Source: Cannabis sativa (taxonomy: Eukaryota; Streptophyta; Magnoliopsida; Rosales; Cannabaceae). Taken from it: a stretch of 64,000 nucleotides of DNA. This document shows positions 46,184-58,039 of the stretch, one piece after another; position 1 is the first letter of the stretch, and each line of letters begins with the position of its first letter. The notes beneath the pieces were generated by a model that saw nothing but the letters and a program-made list of their open reading frames with translations, was not told the origin of the DNA and searched no databases. The stretch is from the NCBI RefSeq assembly GCF_029168945.1, contig NC_083605.1:32439280-32503279 (forward strand). Reading direction: 5' to 3'. The translations under genes were made by a program, and so were the position numbers.

Positions 46184-48080
46184 TGATGGAATTTATTTTA
46201 CCAGGATCTTTGATCTACTCACAAGTATGTTGTTTAAACACGCTAAATATGAACTTTCTAAAACGATAAATTAAACACATATAAAGTTAAGAAAACCTTA
46301 CATTGATGCAGCGGAATTAATGTCTCCTTCCACTCAGATCTCTAACCCTTGTGTCCTTTCTGTAGCAGAGTATAATCAAGATCTGAGCCCGAATGTTCTT
46401 CTTCTTCAAGTTTGATCCTTCACAGTCTTCCAATCTATGATTGAGTTACTGCTTGCTGTGTGTGGGCACTTACTCTTTCAGTAGGGTCGAAATTGATGAA
46501 GGGAAAAGAGAAGAGAGGGTTTCGGCCAGGTATAGAAAGTGGGGAAGGCTCAGTTTTTCTGAAGAGAGAAATTTCTTTCAGAAGATGATATGAAAACTTG
46601 TGATTTGACTGAGCCATCACTTTCTATTTATAGGCAACTACTAGGTTTAGGTTAGGAATTATTTGGCATTAAAATAATGAAAATATTAATTTGAAAAACC
46701 TCAATTAGTGGCCGGCCATGGTGTTGTAGTGGGCCCCACTTGATTTTGCAGTTTTATCAAATTTTATTTCTATTTTCTCAAAAACGCCAATTTTCCAATT
46801 CTAACCTTTTAAATGCCAAAACTAATTATTTAATAACTAAAATAGATTATTAAATAATATTGTCATTTAATTTAATTATTAATTAGACATATAAAGTCCA
46901 TTAATAAATAAATAAACCTAGAAACTCTTTTCTTTACAATTTCACCCCTGCTTAGTGAAAATTCATAAAATTAGACATAGTCTAACTTTAGAATTATAAT
47001 TGATTAATCACGAATCAATTAATGAGTCTTACAAGAAGAATGTTCTCAACTAGAATGGGGACCATGGATCTATATGCTGAGCTTCCAATAAGTGAACCAA
47101 ATTTACCAAGTAAATTCCTACTTATTAATTCTTCGTTGAATCCACTCTTAGAACTTAGAATTGCACTCTCAGACTTATATAGAGCATATTATATGTTTCA
47201 CGATATCAATATGCTATCTCATTTAACCATTGTTATAATCTTATTGTGATTTAAAGATCCTCTATATAGATAATCTACATCGAGATGGGATTTCTTTACC
47301 GTTCTCACCCCTCAATGTATTTTGCCCCTTAAAACACTTAGCTACCTGTAAATGGTGTTTAGTGATCTAATGATTAGTCAGTTAAACAAGAGCTCATCCA
47401 TTTACTTCTATTTGCTAAGCTCGAAGGGAATCATCACTTTACTTCTATACACCATTAGAAGCTATAGATTCCATATTTATGTTCAGCACTCCCACTCAAT
47501 CATACTATCATGTTCCCAAAATATATGTATCACCCTGACCTAAAAGTAAGCTTAACTAATAAATCAAAGAACATGAATAGCACTCCTGAGTTGAGCCTAA
47601 GCATATCAGGATTTAGATTCTTTTAATCTTAAGATCAACTACTAATATTGACTTGGAAAGATATATAACGGTAAGTTTGTAATATCTTAACTTATTTACA
47701 ATATCGGTCCAGTCCAATGTATACTCCATACATTCGAAACTAGTATACTTTACTAATGTCCTGGAAAGAACATAACACTTACTCCAAGTGTAAGTACACA
47801 TCATCGCTGATTATCACATTAGTGTAAATCCAATAACACTGATGAAACAGGGACCAATTCTTTTGATTCATATGATCACAAACACATTCCACTGTGTTGA
47901 CGATACTGTAATTGTGAATAAACATATGATTTGGATTTAACTGATTCTGTGTGTAAATGTAATAAACATATTTAAACCATTAGCATGTATAATTCATGCA
48001 AACATCAATCACTTCAAAATTTCTTATATTGATAACTAATCAGATTGTAAAGATTTTTATTTAGGGCATAAAACCCAACA
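46184..48080 (-). mobile_element. Solo LTR of the copia D family, inserted in LINE ORF2
   Basis: Opposite orientation to its neighbour, 1897 bp. On the plus strand it runs TGATGGAA...AAACCCAACA. The target duplication CTTTG is at 46179-46183 and 48081-48085. The TATA box (CTATAAATAG on the minus strand) is at 46624-46633. It is closest to the LTRs of element D. Confidence 0.93.
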
Positions 48081-48739
48081 CTTTGTTCTCAGCTCTCCTC
48101 TTTTTCATGATAGCATGAAAATAGCTTGTGTTTTCATCACCAAGCTTTAACCAACAAGCTTTAGAGTTTTGATGCAAATAGCTAAAGTACTGTTTTTGGG
48201 CATCTTGGTAGTTCGCACGACTCATTTTTTCAGTTAAAACAGCTGAATGACATTTCGGGTTGATGGCCAAGGCTTCTTGAGCTTCGATAAATTTGTCTCG
48301 GGCTTCATTGTACTGACCTGTGATATCCTCTTTCTTCTTAACATAGCAGGTTTTCAGTATGTGTTTCACCCTATACAGTTGCTGGTGTAACGAATGCAGA
48401 TCTGTGACCATGTGCTTCTTCCAAGTAGAGACAACATTATCTCTGAAATCCTCTTTAAACACCCAATGATTGCAAAACCGGAAAGGTTTGGTCCCACGGT
48501 TACCAACCTTGACGTGTTTGATTAGGCAGTAACTGTGATCCAAGAGGGCCCCCCATCTGAAGTTGGCTTCTGTATTCGGGAAGTGATCTAACCAACTTTC
48601 ATTAGTGAAAACTCTATCCAACTTTGAGTACACTCGACTGCCCTCCTCGTGGTTATTAGACCAAGTAAAAAAGGAGCCAGAAGTCTTCAACTCTTCAACC
48701 TGACCCCTAGCAAGCCAGGTTTGACTATCCTAGATTTCA

Positions 48740-48813
48740 AGGCCTCTAATTTTCCTACCCCCACTTCTATCTTTGTAGGCCTCTAATTTCCCTACCCCCA
48801 CTTCTATCTTTGT
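48740..48813 (-). repeat. 37-bp tandem duplication in LINE ORF2
   Basis: Units start at 48740 and 48777 (AGGCCTCTAATT...CTATCTTTGT) and differ by one base. Being 37 bp long, the extra copy shifts the frame just after the endonuclease DFNAMF motif. Confidence 0.9.
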
Positions 48814-49241
48814 ATGCAAACATGGCATTGAAGTCTCCAAGTATAATCCAAGGAGCATTTAGGTGCCCAATGCTAGTAAGCTTATTCCAAAGATCCTTCC
48901 TCTCGTTTAATGAATTACTTCCATAGACCGCAATGAGAAAAAACTCCTCCTTGTAACCCACCATTTTGAGTTTACAATGGATGAGTTGCCTATCTTCCAT
49001 CAAAATATCCACTTTAACAAGCTTGTCAATCCAAATCAACAAAATTCTAAACGAAATCTCTTGACTGGAATGGATCTTCCAATTCGGATTATTAGACATA
49101 AGTTTGCTAACTCTATCATGATGGATCTTAGTCTCAAAAAGAGCCCCAAAACCCACCTTATTTATCTTACAATGTTCAAACACCTCACGCTGCTTCTCAG
49201 CATTATTCAGCCTCCTAACATTCCAGCCTAATAGATTGAAA

Positions 49242-50563
49242 CTATCCATTAGAAAGGTGTCTAAGATCAGTAGCCAACATACCCTCTGCATCCTCTAAAG
49301 CCTCATAGTCATTGCTTGTGATTGCTTCTTGTTGCGGCCTAATGACAGACTTTGCACCTTTTCTTTTAGGAGTCACCCATTGCTCATTTCTGGTTTGTAT
49401 AACAGTATTTTTCACGGCCCCTGTACCCTCAGAAATGACTCCCCGTTCCACTTTACTATCAACAGTAGGTAGAGCAATATTATTGACAGGTATAGCAGTG
49501 TTTTAAAGTTCAGTATCACCCTTTTCAGATTCCTTGGCACCATTCACTTTCTCTGTTGGAATCCCCTTGCTTCTAGCATCCTGTTCAACATCAGTTATCT
49601 TATTCCCTTGCTGTTTTTTCTTCCACACAGTCGGCTTCCCTTTGTTACAGTTGGAAATTGAGTGTCCAAGCATATCGCAAGCCGTACACTTGGTAGGCAG
49701 CCACTCATATTCAACAGGTTGTTCCATTAGTTGCTTCTTCTCATTTACATAAGCAATAGTTCTCAGAGGTTCTTCCTTAATCTCAACATCCACTAACACC
49801 CTAGCGTACTTGATCATAGACCGCTCAAGAGTAACCTTGTCAGCCATAATCGACTTTCCTATCGTGCTAACAAGTGCACTCAAGTTCTTCTTCCCCCAAT
49901 ATTGGAGTCCCAAGCCATTTAATCTCACCCACACAAGGACCGATTTGACCATCCGGGCTGTCTCCATATCCTCGGACCAAGGCCTTAGAATCACAGGTTT
50001 CTTATCGAATTGAATTACTCCGGTTTTAAGAATAATGTTCCTAGTAACCCCATCCTTGAAACTAACAAGAGTGAACCCTGAGTGCATTCTCACTATCCTT
50101 TCCACTCCCAAATTCCCCCAAATTCTCTTGATAAATCCTTCAAACACTCTAAAAGGAGGATTTGCCCCTAAAACGATGCATATAATCGACGTCTCCAGTA
50201 TGATGCTTCTAATTCAGCTTCATCCAAATCTAAATTTGCAACCACCTGATCCCCAATTTTAGATGGTTCAGTAAAAGTAAGTTGGGAAGAAGAGGTTTTC
50301 ACCTGATTCAGATTGAATTTAGTCCAAGTAAATTGTGCCGATGCCTGAAAGTCCATCGCCTCCGCATCGTCCGCCCAAGTTTTCGATTTAGGAGTCGACT
50401 TTACCGCTTCTGCAACTACTTCCTTCTCCGGTTCCAGTTCATCACACGGGTCTAGGAAAACCTCTGTAGCTTCATCTTGGATTGAGGGCAGCTCAAGGCT
50501 CGCTCTCGCGACATTGACGTTGGCAGCACAAGGCTTCGATGTACCTTTCCTCTTCTTCACCAT
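49242..50563 (-). pseudogene. LINE ORF1: DUF4283-type RNA-binding protein
   Basis: ATG at 50563 (MVKKRKG). The N-terminal 130 residues are acidic and low in homology. A frameshift near 50190 leads to the DUF4283-like domain (RVFEGFIKRIWG to about 49760) and a zf-CCHC knuckle CTACDMLGHSISNC (C-X2-C-X4-H-X4-C, about 49657-49698). An in-frame TAA at 49503 is followed by an open frame to TAG 49244-49242. ORF1 proteins of this type bind LINE RNA. The end overlaps the ORF2 start by 8 bases. One frameshift and one stop make it a pseudogene. Confidence 0.88.
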
Positions 50564-50633
50564 GGGAAGAGGAGCAGAGCATCACACGGCTGCTAATTTT
50601 TTCTTCTTATTATTATTATATATATGTAACGTA

Positions 50634-50647
50634 TTTGTTAAATATTT
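50634..50647 (-). repeat. LINE target-site duplication, right copy
   Basis: TTTGTTAAATATTT, the exact match to 41958-41971. It fixes the LINE 5' end at 50633. Confidence 0.85.
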
Positions 50648-51540
50648 AATTGTTTATAAATTATAAGTTAGAAAAATAATATTTTATATCATTTTACTTA
50701 TCAAATATTTATAAATAGTATTTTAAATATTTAAATAACCTAGATATTTTTGTAGAAATTTGAAAAAGTCTTAATTTGAGATATTTTCACATATAATTAG
50801 GATAATTATTATTTTTTTATTATTTTATTCCTAAAATAATAATTGCCTAACCATATCTATTTTAAAATTGGTTTATTTTATTATTTTAATTTTATTAAAT
50901 TATAAGATTAGAATATGATATTGAAAATATCTATGTGATTATTTTCAAATCATTTATCTTATTAGATATTTAATTTAATTTGATAAAATAATTCAAATAA
51001 ATCTAGATATTTTAAATTAGTTTTATTTTTGAATTTTAAATTTTGATAAGATATTTAAGGTTGTTTCTAACAACCCTAAATTTTCAAAATTTAGTTGGTT
51101 AGTTTAAATAATAATTTAATTATATTAATATTTTAGTTCACAATTTGTTACATGGACATTGTTTATTCAAAATCTTTTTTAACAAACTTATTATTTATTT
51201 GATCTAAATTGCTATGATTAACTTGTTGACAGATTCAATAATTTGATTTTAATCATAGTCCAATTGTCAATAGATCTTATAAATAATTGGTAACAAGTAA
51301 ATTTTGTACTTCTTTTATCTGTGTAAACCTAGAAACATGATAGAGCCCATCTAAATTAATTTGACTTGTGTGAGCCTTTATGTTTGCTTTTGGGCTTAGA
51401 TGCATATAGGAAGTCCATTTATTTCTAGATATCTAAATGGACTAGGTTGCTAAAATGAAATATCACTTTTGATAGTTTTATTTAGGCCCAATTAGTATTG
51501 GGCTTATTCAATGAATAACATAGGAAGCTATGGACCTAAC
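50648..51540 (+). other. AT-rich DNA with a diverged copia leader remnant
   Basis: About 51300-51510 follows, with many changes, the order seen in element A near 34600-34760: an AACATGATAG segment, GTGTGAGCC, AGATGCATATAGG, and TTTAGGCCCAATTAG with TGGGC. The 120-bp block itself is absent. The rest is featureless AT-rich DNA, probably the decayed body of the same old element into which the LINE inserted. Confidence 0.5.
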
Positions 51541-52642
51541 CTTTGATTCGATAAGTTTGGCCTCAAATGTAATTGTAGGATCTTGAGGAGTCTTGGATTT
51601 TCGAGCCTTAGAAGTCATAATTTTAAAATCTAAGTCACTTGGTGAAAAAGCAACAGTGACTCAAGGTAAAAACAAGGGTCTCGCTAAAGGAATAAAAGAT
51701 AAAATTTGGCATTCAGGCTAAGTTGCATCTCGCAGAAAACGACATTTACCCTCGACTATTTCTTGTAAAAATCATCTAGAACGACTTGAAACCTCGTCCT
51801 GATTGGTTTTTATTAGATGATCTCTAATCTTTGTACTGTTTATCTCAAGAAGGGTTTTGGGAACATAAGTTTTGGATTCGAAAGGAAAGGCAAATTTTTT
51901 AGGACAATCAGTTTCCAAGAATTCTGGGATTGTGTTTTTTGAAAAAAGTTGGGTCATGTTTGTGGACAAATATTATCCCATTTTTCAGAAAATCTAAATA
52001 CAATCTAACCCAGGAGTCTATGAACCTTATAACCTATATTTTATCCTTAAAACCCTAAAATTATCCAGAAAAACAAAACTAAAATTACCTAAATCAAATG
52101 AAGTAGATACTGAAGCGATCAATCACAAAGACAAGATTACCAATACAGAAAAGAAAAATAGCAGAAATAAGGGAATGAGCCACTTACTATTTTGGTGAAG
52201 GTTTCTAGGCAATGAAGAACTTTGCAATTGAGATTTTGATGACAGGCAATGGGTTCTGAAATTCTCTGAGGTTGAATATGTAATCAGAGAAAATGTGCAA
52301 GAAATAAGTCAAAGACAGTGAGGGCATATAATATGAAAGGGGGAAAATCGTCAGTTTCAGAGGAAATTTGAAGGTTTAAGATTCAAAAATGGTGAAATAG
52401 ACTGATGCTCTTGTTCTTTACACCCTATTAAAAACCACCGTTAGATCAAAAGAAATCTGATCTAACGGATGAGAACATTGCAAATTGGAAGAGACAGAGC
52501 ATTTAATGCTAATGATGTGCCTTAAAATTCTAAACTGCCAAAAACCCGAAGCATGCAATATTTTAAAATTAGGTTAAGATAAAATACCCTTATAATCATT
52601 TAAAAAGTTCTTTTAATCAAAAAGTACTTTTGAAGGGGTAAT
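51541..52642 (+). other. 3' internal remnant of an old Tat-like element
   Basis: By position this precedes a polypurine-like GAAGGGGTAAT (52632-52642) and an LTR. It has no sense coding. A short minus-strand frame (51772-51969, with segment KKFAFPFESKTYVPKTLLE) could be a scrap of an antisense gene, by analogy with the intact Tat element; I cannot confirm that. A perfect 10-bp inverted repeat lies at 52438-52468. Confidence 0.45.
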
Positions 52643-52978
52643 TGTTATACCCAAAATTCGAGTACACTTCAGAAGTTGACACATGTCCAACAGAAGGAAT
52701 ATGAATCAATTCTAAATGATATATAATATTATATCAATAAATACATATTTAATAACTCATTATTATTTAATAAAGATTTAATAGATAATATTCAAAACTC
52801 GTTGACTTTATAGTCAAAAGTGAGAAAATGATAATAACTATTGATATGAAGTTCGAAATATACATTTAAGAAGGGGATATTCATCCACCCGAGCAGATTG
52901 AATGTATCAACATAAACTACCTCACATTACATATAGCGAGAAGATCACCTCGCATTATGAAAGCCACAAAGAGAATAT
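52643..52978 (+). repeat. Left part of a Tat-like LTR, interrupted by element D
   Basis: It begins TGTTATACCCAAAATTCG after a purine-rich stretch and stops at the AATAT target site of element D. The remainder is at 63179-63674. Confidence 0.65.
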
Positions 52979-54884
52979 TGTTGGGAATTATTTTACCAGG
53001 ATCTTAGATCTACTCACAAGTATGTTTATTAACATCCTAAATATGAACTTTCTAAAACGATAAAATAAACACATATAAAGTTAAGAAAACCTTACATTGA
53101 TGCAGCGGAATAAATGTCTCCTTCCACTCAGATCTCTAACCCTTGATTCCTTTCTGTAGCAGAGTATAATCAAGATCTGAGCCCGAATCTCCTTCTTCTT
53201 CAAGTTTTGATCCTTCACAGTCTTCCAATCTATGATTGAGTTACTGCTTGCTGTGTGTGGGCACTTACTCTTTCACTAGGGTCACGAAAAAGATGAAGGG
53301 AAAAGAGAGAGAGGTATTTCGGCCAAGGTAGAGAGTGAGGGAAGGCTCAGTTTTTCTGAAGAGAGAAATTTCTGTCAGAAAGTTGATCTGAAAAACTTAT
53401 ATTTTGACTGAGCCATCACATTCTATTTATAGGCAACTACTAGGTTTAGGTTAGGATTTATTTGGCATTAAAATAATGAAAATAATAATTTGAAAAATCA
53501 TCATTAAGTGGCCGGCCATATGGTGTTATTGGGCCTTACTTAATTTTGCAATTTTATCAAATTTTATCTCTATTTTCTCAAAAATGCCAATTTTCCAATT
53601 CTAACCTTTTAAATGCCAAAACTAATTATTTAATAATTAAAATACATTATTAAATAATATTGTCATTTAATTTAATTATTAATTAGACATATAAAGTCTA
53701 TTGATAAATAAATAAACCTAGAAAACTCTTTTCCTTACAATTTCACCCCTGCTTAGTGAAAATTCATAAAATTAGACATAGTCTAACTTTAGAATTATAA
53801 TTGATCAATCACGAATCAATTAATGAGTCTTACAAGCAGAATGTTCTCAACTAGAATGGGGACCATGGATCTATATGCTGAGCTTCCAATAAGTGAACCA
53901 AATTTACCAAGTAAATTCCTACTTATTAATTCTTCGTTGAATCCACTCTTAGAACTTAGAATTGCACTCTCAGACTTATATAGAGCATATTGTATGTTTC
54001 ACGATACCAATATACTATCTCATTTAACCATTGTTATAATCTTATTGTGATTTAAAGATCCTCTATATAGATGATTTACATCGAGATGGGATTTCTTTAC
54101 CGTTCTCACCCCTCAATGTATTTTGCCCCTTAAAACACTTAGCTACCTGTAAATGGTGTTTAGTGATCTAATAATTAGTCAGTTAAACAAGAGCTCATCC
54201 ATTTACTTCTATTTGCTAAGCTCGAAGGGAATCATCAGTTAACTTCTATACACCAGTAGAAGCTATAGATTCCATATTTATGTTCAGCACTCCCACTCAA
54301 TCATACTATCATGTTCCCAAAATATACGTATCACCCTGACCCGAAAGTAGGCTTAACTAATAAATCTAAGAACATGAATAGCACTCCTGAGTTGAGCCTA
54401 AGCATATCAGGATTTAGATTCTTTTCAATCTTAAGATCAACTACTGATATTGACTTGGAAAGATATGTATAACGGTAAGTTTGTAATATCTTAACTTAGT
54501 TGCAATATCGGTCCAGTCCAATGTATACTCTATACATTCGAAACTAGTATACTTTACTAATGTCCTGGAAAGAACATAACACTTACTCCAAGTGTAAGTA
54601 CACATCATCGTCGATTATCACATCGGTGTAAATCCAATAACAACGATGAAACAGGGACCAAAACTTTTGATTCATATGATCACAATCACATTCCACTGTG
54701 TTGACGATACTGTAATTGTGAATAAACATATGATCTGGATTTAACTGATTTTTTGTGTATGAATGTAATAAACATATTAAACCATTAGCATGTAAAATTC
54801 ATGCAAACATCAATCACTTCAAATTTCTTATATTGATAACTAATCAGATTGTAAAGAGTTTTATGTAGGGCATAAAACCTAACA
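52979..54884 (-). repeat. 3' LTR of copia element D
   Basis: On the plus strand it runs TGTTGGGAATTATTTTACC...AAACCTAACA. The TATA box on the minus strand is at 53423-53432. The frame at 53823-54050 repeats in the other LTR and is not a gene. Confidence 0.93.
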
Positions 54885-54895
54885 AACTCCCACTT
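54885..54895 (-). other. Polypurine tract of copia element D
   Basis: On the minus strand AAGTGGGAGTT lies directly before the 3' LTR. It is identical to that of element A. Confidence 0.85.
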
Positions 54896-54899
54896 GCAC

Positions 54900-56695
54900 T
54901 AATATAAAACAACCGTGCAAATAGGTCAATACGATGTCTTGATCTTCGCATCAAGTGTAGTATATTTGAATCCACCCAAACTTCGGAAACTAGTTCATAA
55001 ATACACTTATGAAACATCCTTTACTATATGCTTTACTCATCAAGGGATACCGAAATCTTTACTCGTTTTAAAAGTACATACTGAATTAACGGGGGACATA
55101 TCTCTCATATTTTAAAATATGTAATTGAGATAATACGGTAGACTTTTCTTCAGTGATATAACTTTCTGGTATTTTCGAATAGACCAAGTTATAGTTCTTC
55201 TCTGGTAGAGCTTGAATTATTATACAATAATTCCTCCACCCCCAAAGTAAGCACCATCTCATATAAATCGAAATTAGATGGTGAGATACAAGGACAACTG
55301 ATACACAGTTCCTTAATATCTGACATATAGATCACTTTCATAAATCCTTCTTGAATATCTTCTAATGTTCCCTATTTGATTACATCTCAGATAGCTCCCA
55401 CTCAATAGCAGATGTCTGGTTAAATAATACTTTTAACCTCTGATTGTTTAGAGAGTTACCTAGTTGTGACTTTTGTATTAGTCTGAAACTTTAAGTCAAG
55501 ACTAAGTCATCAACATAGCAGACTAGTATTTGAAGTGAAAAATACATGCCAGAGATAAAGTAATCAAAATTAAGATACCATAAAATTTTATGAGGATTAA
55601 GAATTCTTGGTTCAAGTCATTCGAATGGACTGAACTAGAGTTTTTTATCTTATTCTCATAATTCTGATAAGCTATACCTATCCATGTGAATGGTTAGATT
55701 TGCTTTTCAGTATTGTTCTTAAGTACCTATCACAATTATCAACCTAATGAAGATGGGTATAGAACTTTAAAATTCTCCCACTCAATTAAGGTAGTGTGAA
55801 ACTTTAACAAAGAACTTTCAAAGGTGTCAAACTTTTACTTACACCAGTAAAATCGAAATGGAACATACAATCAAGATCAAGAATTTATATTGACAATAGC
55901 TGACTCATTATATTACTTCTATGTTTAAACAAGATATGTGTTTCATAGGGAATTGTGGAATAGACTCCACCCCTAAGAATATACATATAGGGTACTATGG
56001 ATAACCTCCACCCCTAAGTATATAGAGATTATGATCCACTACGAAAGGTTGTAAAGATCATGATTCTCTTAGTGTGATAGACTTTATGTGGAGTTGAATA
56101 CTATCCAGAGTTCATTAGATATAAAAGATCGTTGAACTGCATAGTTTTCTTAACTTTTCTCCACCCCTATCAGATCATAAGATCCTTTTATTAAACAAAT
56201 TCTTAATAATTGTATGAGAATTAACAATTATTGATAAACATAGAAATAATTTCTAATGTTTATATAATATAACTCTATGAAGAGTTGTAAATATTATAGA
56301 ATTCGCATCAATAATAAAATCACTTACACATACAAACATACAAATATAATGTGGTAATAATTGATGAAGATAAATTATATGAAGCTCAATCTCATAAATT
56401 GCAATAGGGAATTTCGAAAATAAAACTTTATGAATAAAAAAAAGTATTGCAACAATATGAGAGAAACAGGGATAAATATCCCTGACTAAAATTTGAAATC
56501 CAAATTGTCTTTAAACTAAAACAATTAATTCAAAAATTGAAGAGCTTCATCTTCATCTGGACGATTTCACCCTTGGTCCAGCTTGCTGATCCAACTCAAT
56601 TGAGTTCAAGTAGCTGGGCCTATCAGAAGAAGAAAACAAATAAACAAAGTTTAGTCCAGAATCATAAATCCAATTGGATAATAATTCACTAAAAC
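54900..56695 (-). pseudogene. Decayed copia pol of element D
   Basis: No long frame remains. An integrase-core relic SDRGGE, preceded by a stop, is at about 56155-56188 and parallels the relic in element A. The rest is too diverged to assign by eye. About 1.8 kb of pol remains where a copia pol normally needs more than 3 kb, so there are deletions too. Confidence 0.7.
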
Positions 56696-56697
56696 TC

Positions 56698-57556
56698 TTA
56701 AAGTTTATTAATGGAAATACCTTGTTTCTTTGCAAGAAGTTTAGGACACTGGGGTTTCCAATGACCTTTCTCATTGCAGTAGAAACACTTTCCTTTAAGT
56801 GTAGCATCACCAGAAGGAGCAGCCTTTTTCATGGCTTTTGTTCGCTTCTTGGTGTTCTTCCACTTCTTCTTCGATTTCGGCTTTGAAGCAGAGGCAACAT
56901 TTGCTTCAGGTTTGATCGTCCCATTATCATTCCCAGGATTGTGAGGTTTACTCCCTTTCTTCTTGGGTCCTCCAATCAAATTTTCATAAGTTTGAAGGTC
57001 ATTGACTAATTCATGAAAGTCAATTTCCTTCTTATTCATGACATAATTTGATGTATATGGTAGAAATGCTGGAGTCAGGCTATTCAAGATAAGACTAACT
57101 TGAGTAGCACTGTCCATTTCAGCACCATGATCCTAGGCTTCTTGGAAATAACTGGACATGAGGAGGACATGATCACGCACGTTTTGATGAGGTTCCATCC
57201 GTGCATTAATGTACTTCTTAGTCGCGTCAAAGCGTGACTGAAGTGATGCCTTACCGAATAGCTCATTTAACTTCGTCATAACTTCAGCAGCCTTCTCGGT
57301 TTTAGAAAACCGAGTTTTGAGGGTGTCAACCATGCTAGAAAGCATAAAGTATAGAGCTTTGTCATTTGCCTTCTGCCAACGCTCATACTTTTCTTTCACA
57401 GCTTTGGATGCATTATCCCTGTGCACTTCGTGACGGCTCAGTTAAAACAAACAAGGCACTTTCTCCTATGAGAGCAATATTAATGTTCTCATTCCATTTA
57501 TTAAAGTTAGATCCATTCAGCTTGTTTTCAGTCAACAGTGATAACATGGGATTCAT
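56698..57556 (-). pseudogene. Copia gag of element D
   Basis: ATG at 57556-57554 (MNPMLSLLTENKLNGSNF), then the UBN2-type gag core (YERWQKANDKALYFML and on to about 57000), a Lys-rich stretch, and a zinc knuckle CFYCNEKGHWKPQC (C-X2-C-X4-H-X4-C, about 56735-56776). A frameshift near 57435 and an in-frame TAG near 57134 break it. The reading frame at 57133-57426 has no ATG, only GTG. It is the only gag of this copia family in the window. Confidence 0.88.
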
Positions 57557-57573
57557 TTTGACAAAACAGGATA

Positions 57574-57684
57574 CTACAAAATAATAGAAATCAACAAATA
57601 GAAATTAATAATGGTTTAACACACAAAAACAATTCAGAAATTATAAGCACATAGCAAGTAGGAATGATATGAGAAAATACTTAC
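57574..57684 (-). other. Candidate leader intron just before gag (element D)
   Basis: On the minus strand TTAG|GTAAGT (donor at 57684) and TATTTTGTAG (acceptor ending at 57574) bracket 111 nt that is T-rich toward the acceptor. The gag ATG follows 18 bases later. Related sequence in elements A and C lacks the good donor, so this could be chance. Confidence 0.4.
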
Positions 57685-57722
57685 CTAAATAATTTCCAAG
57701 GTTTTCAACAAACTGATATCAG

Positions 57723-58025
57723 TGTCCCGTTTAGGCGAGAGTCAAAGCTATCATCCATTGAATAGAGTTGTCAGCTCATCTAAAATGTTAAACATTCTAG
57801 CAACCTTTTATTCGATCAAGATCAGAATCCAGCGTTGTCCCGTTTAGGCGAGAGTCAAGGCTATTCTATCTCATGAGCTTCTACCATTGTTTCGCAATTT
57901 GCAAGTCAAATATGGTCGCCACCATTAGGGTGATCTATACCATATAAAACACTTACAAACCACTTATCATGCGAGATTAAACGGTGCGAAATTGCTAATG
58001 AACGTTCCTCCATTAGGGAGGATTA
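57723..58025 (-). repeat. Four spaced copies of a leader motif (element D)
   Basis: TGTCCCGTTTAGGCGAGAGT occurs at 57723-57744 and 57837-57857. Shorter relatives are near 57914-57932 (CACCATTAGGGTGAT) and 58005-58025 (CTCCATTAGGGAGGAT). Order and spacing are as in elements A and C. Confidence 0.7.
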
Positions 58026-58039
58026 CTCACTAAAACAAA

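Larger units (their letters stand above)
42058..49249 (-). pseudogene. LINE ORF2: endonuclease, reverse transcriptase, zf-RVT
   Basis: ATG at 49249-49247 (MDSFNLLGWNVRRLN). The AP-like endonuclease runs from about 49249 to 48400, with the LGDFNAMF motif near 48825. After two solo LTR insertions (44284-46174 and 46184-48080), RT continues at 44283-42787, with SKSPGPDG, the GLRQGDPMS block and the FADDL catalytic motif near 43340. The C-terminal zf-RVT domain lies at about 42600-42200 (CSVCCRENESHQHLFVHC). Lesions are a 37-bp tandem duplication at 48740-48813, a TAG near 48731 and a TAG at 42784-42786. The frame on the two sides of the LTR insertions is continuous, so those came from clean integrations. 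Confidence 0.92.
41972..50633 (-). mobile_element. Full-length L1-type LINE, split by two solo LTRs
   Basis: On the minus strand: a 5'UTR of about 70 nt, ORF1 (50563-49242), ORF2 (49249-42058), a 3'UTR with an AATAAAG signal near 41995, and a short poly(A) at about 41979-41972. A 14-bp target duplication flanks it. Without the two LTR insertions it is about 4.9 kb. Both ORFs carry point lesions, and ORF2 also carries a 37-bp duplication. Confidence 0.92.

Noticed and set aside
44284..48080. Opposite solo LTRs read as one element with inverted LTRs
   Set aside because: Each has its own perfect 5-bp duplication (CATAC, CTTTG), they belong to different LTR subfamilies, and only 9 bp of target DNA lies between them.
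53823..54050. 75-codon frame present at 47022, 53823 and 62103
   Set aside because: Again LTR sequence copied with the element; no domain and in the antisense direction to the element.
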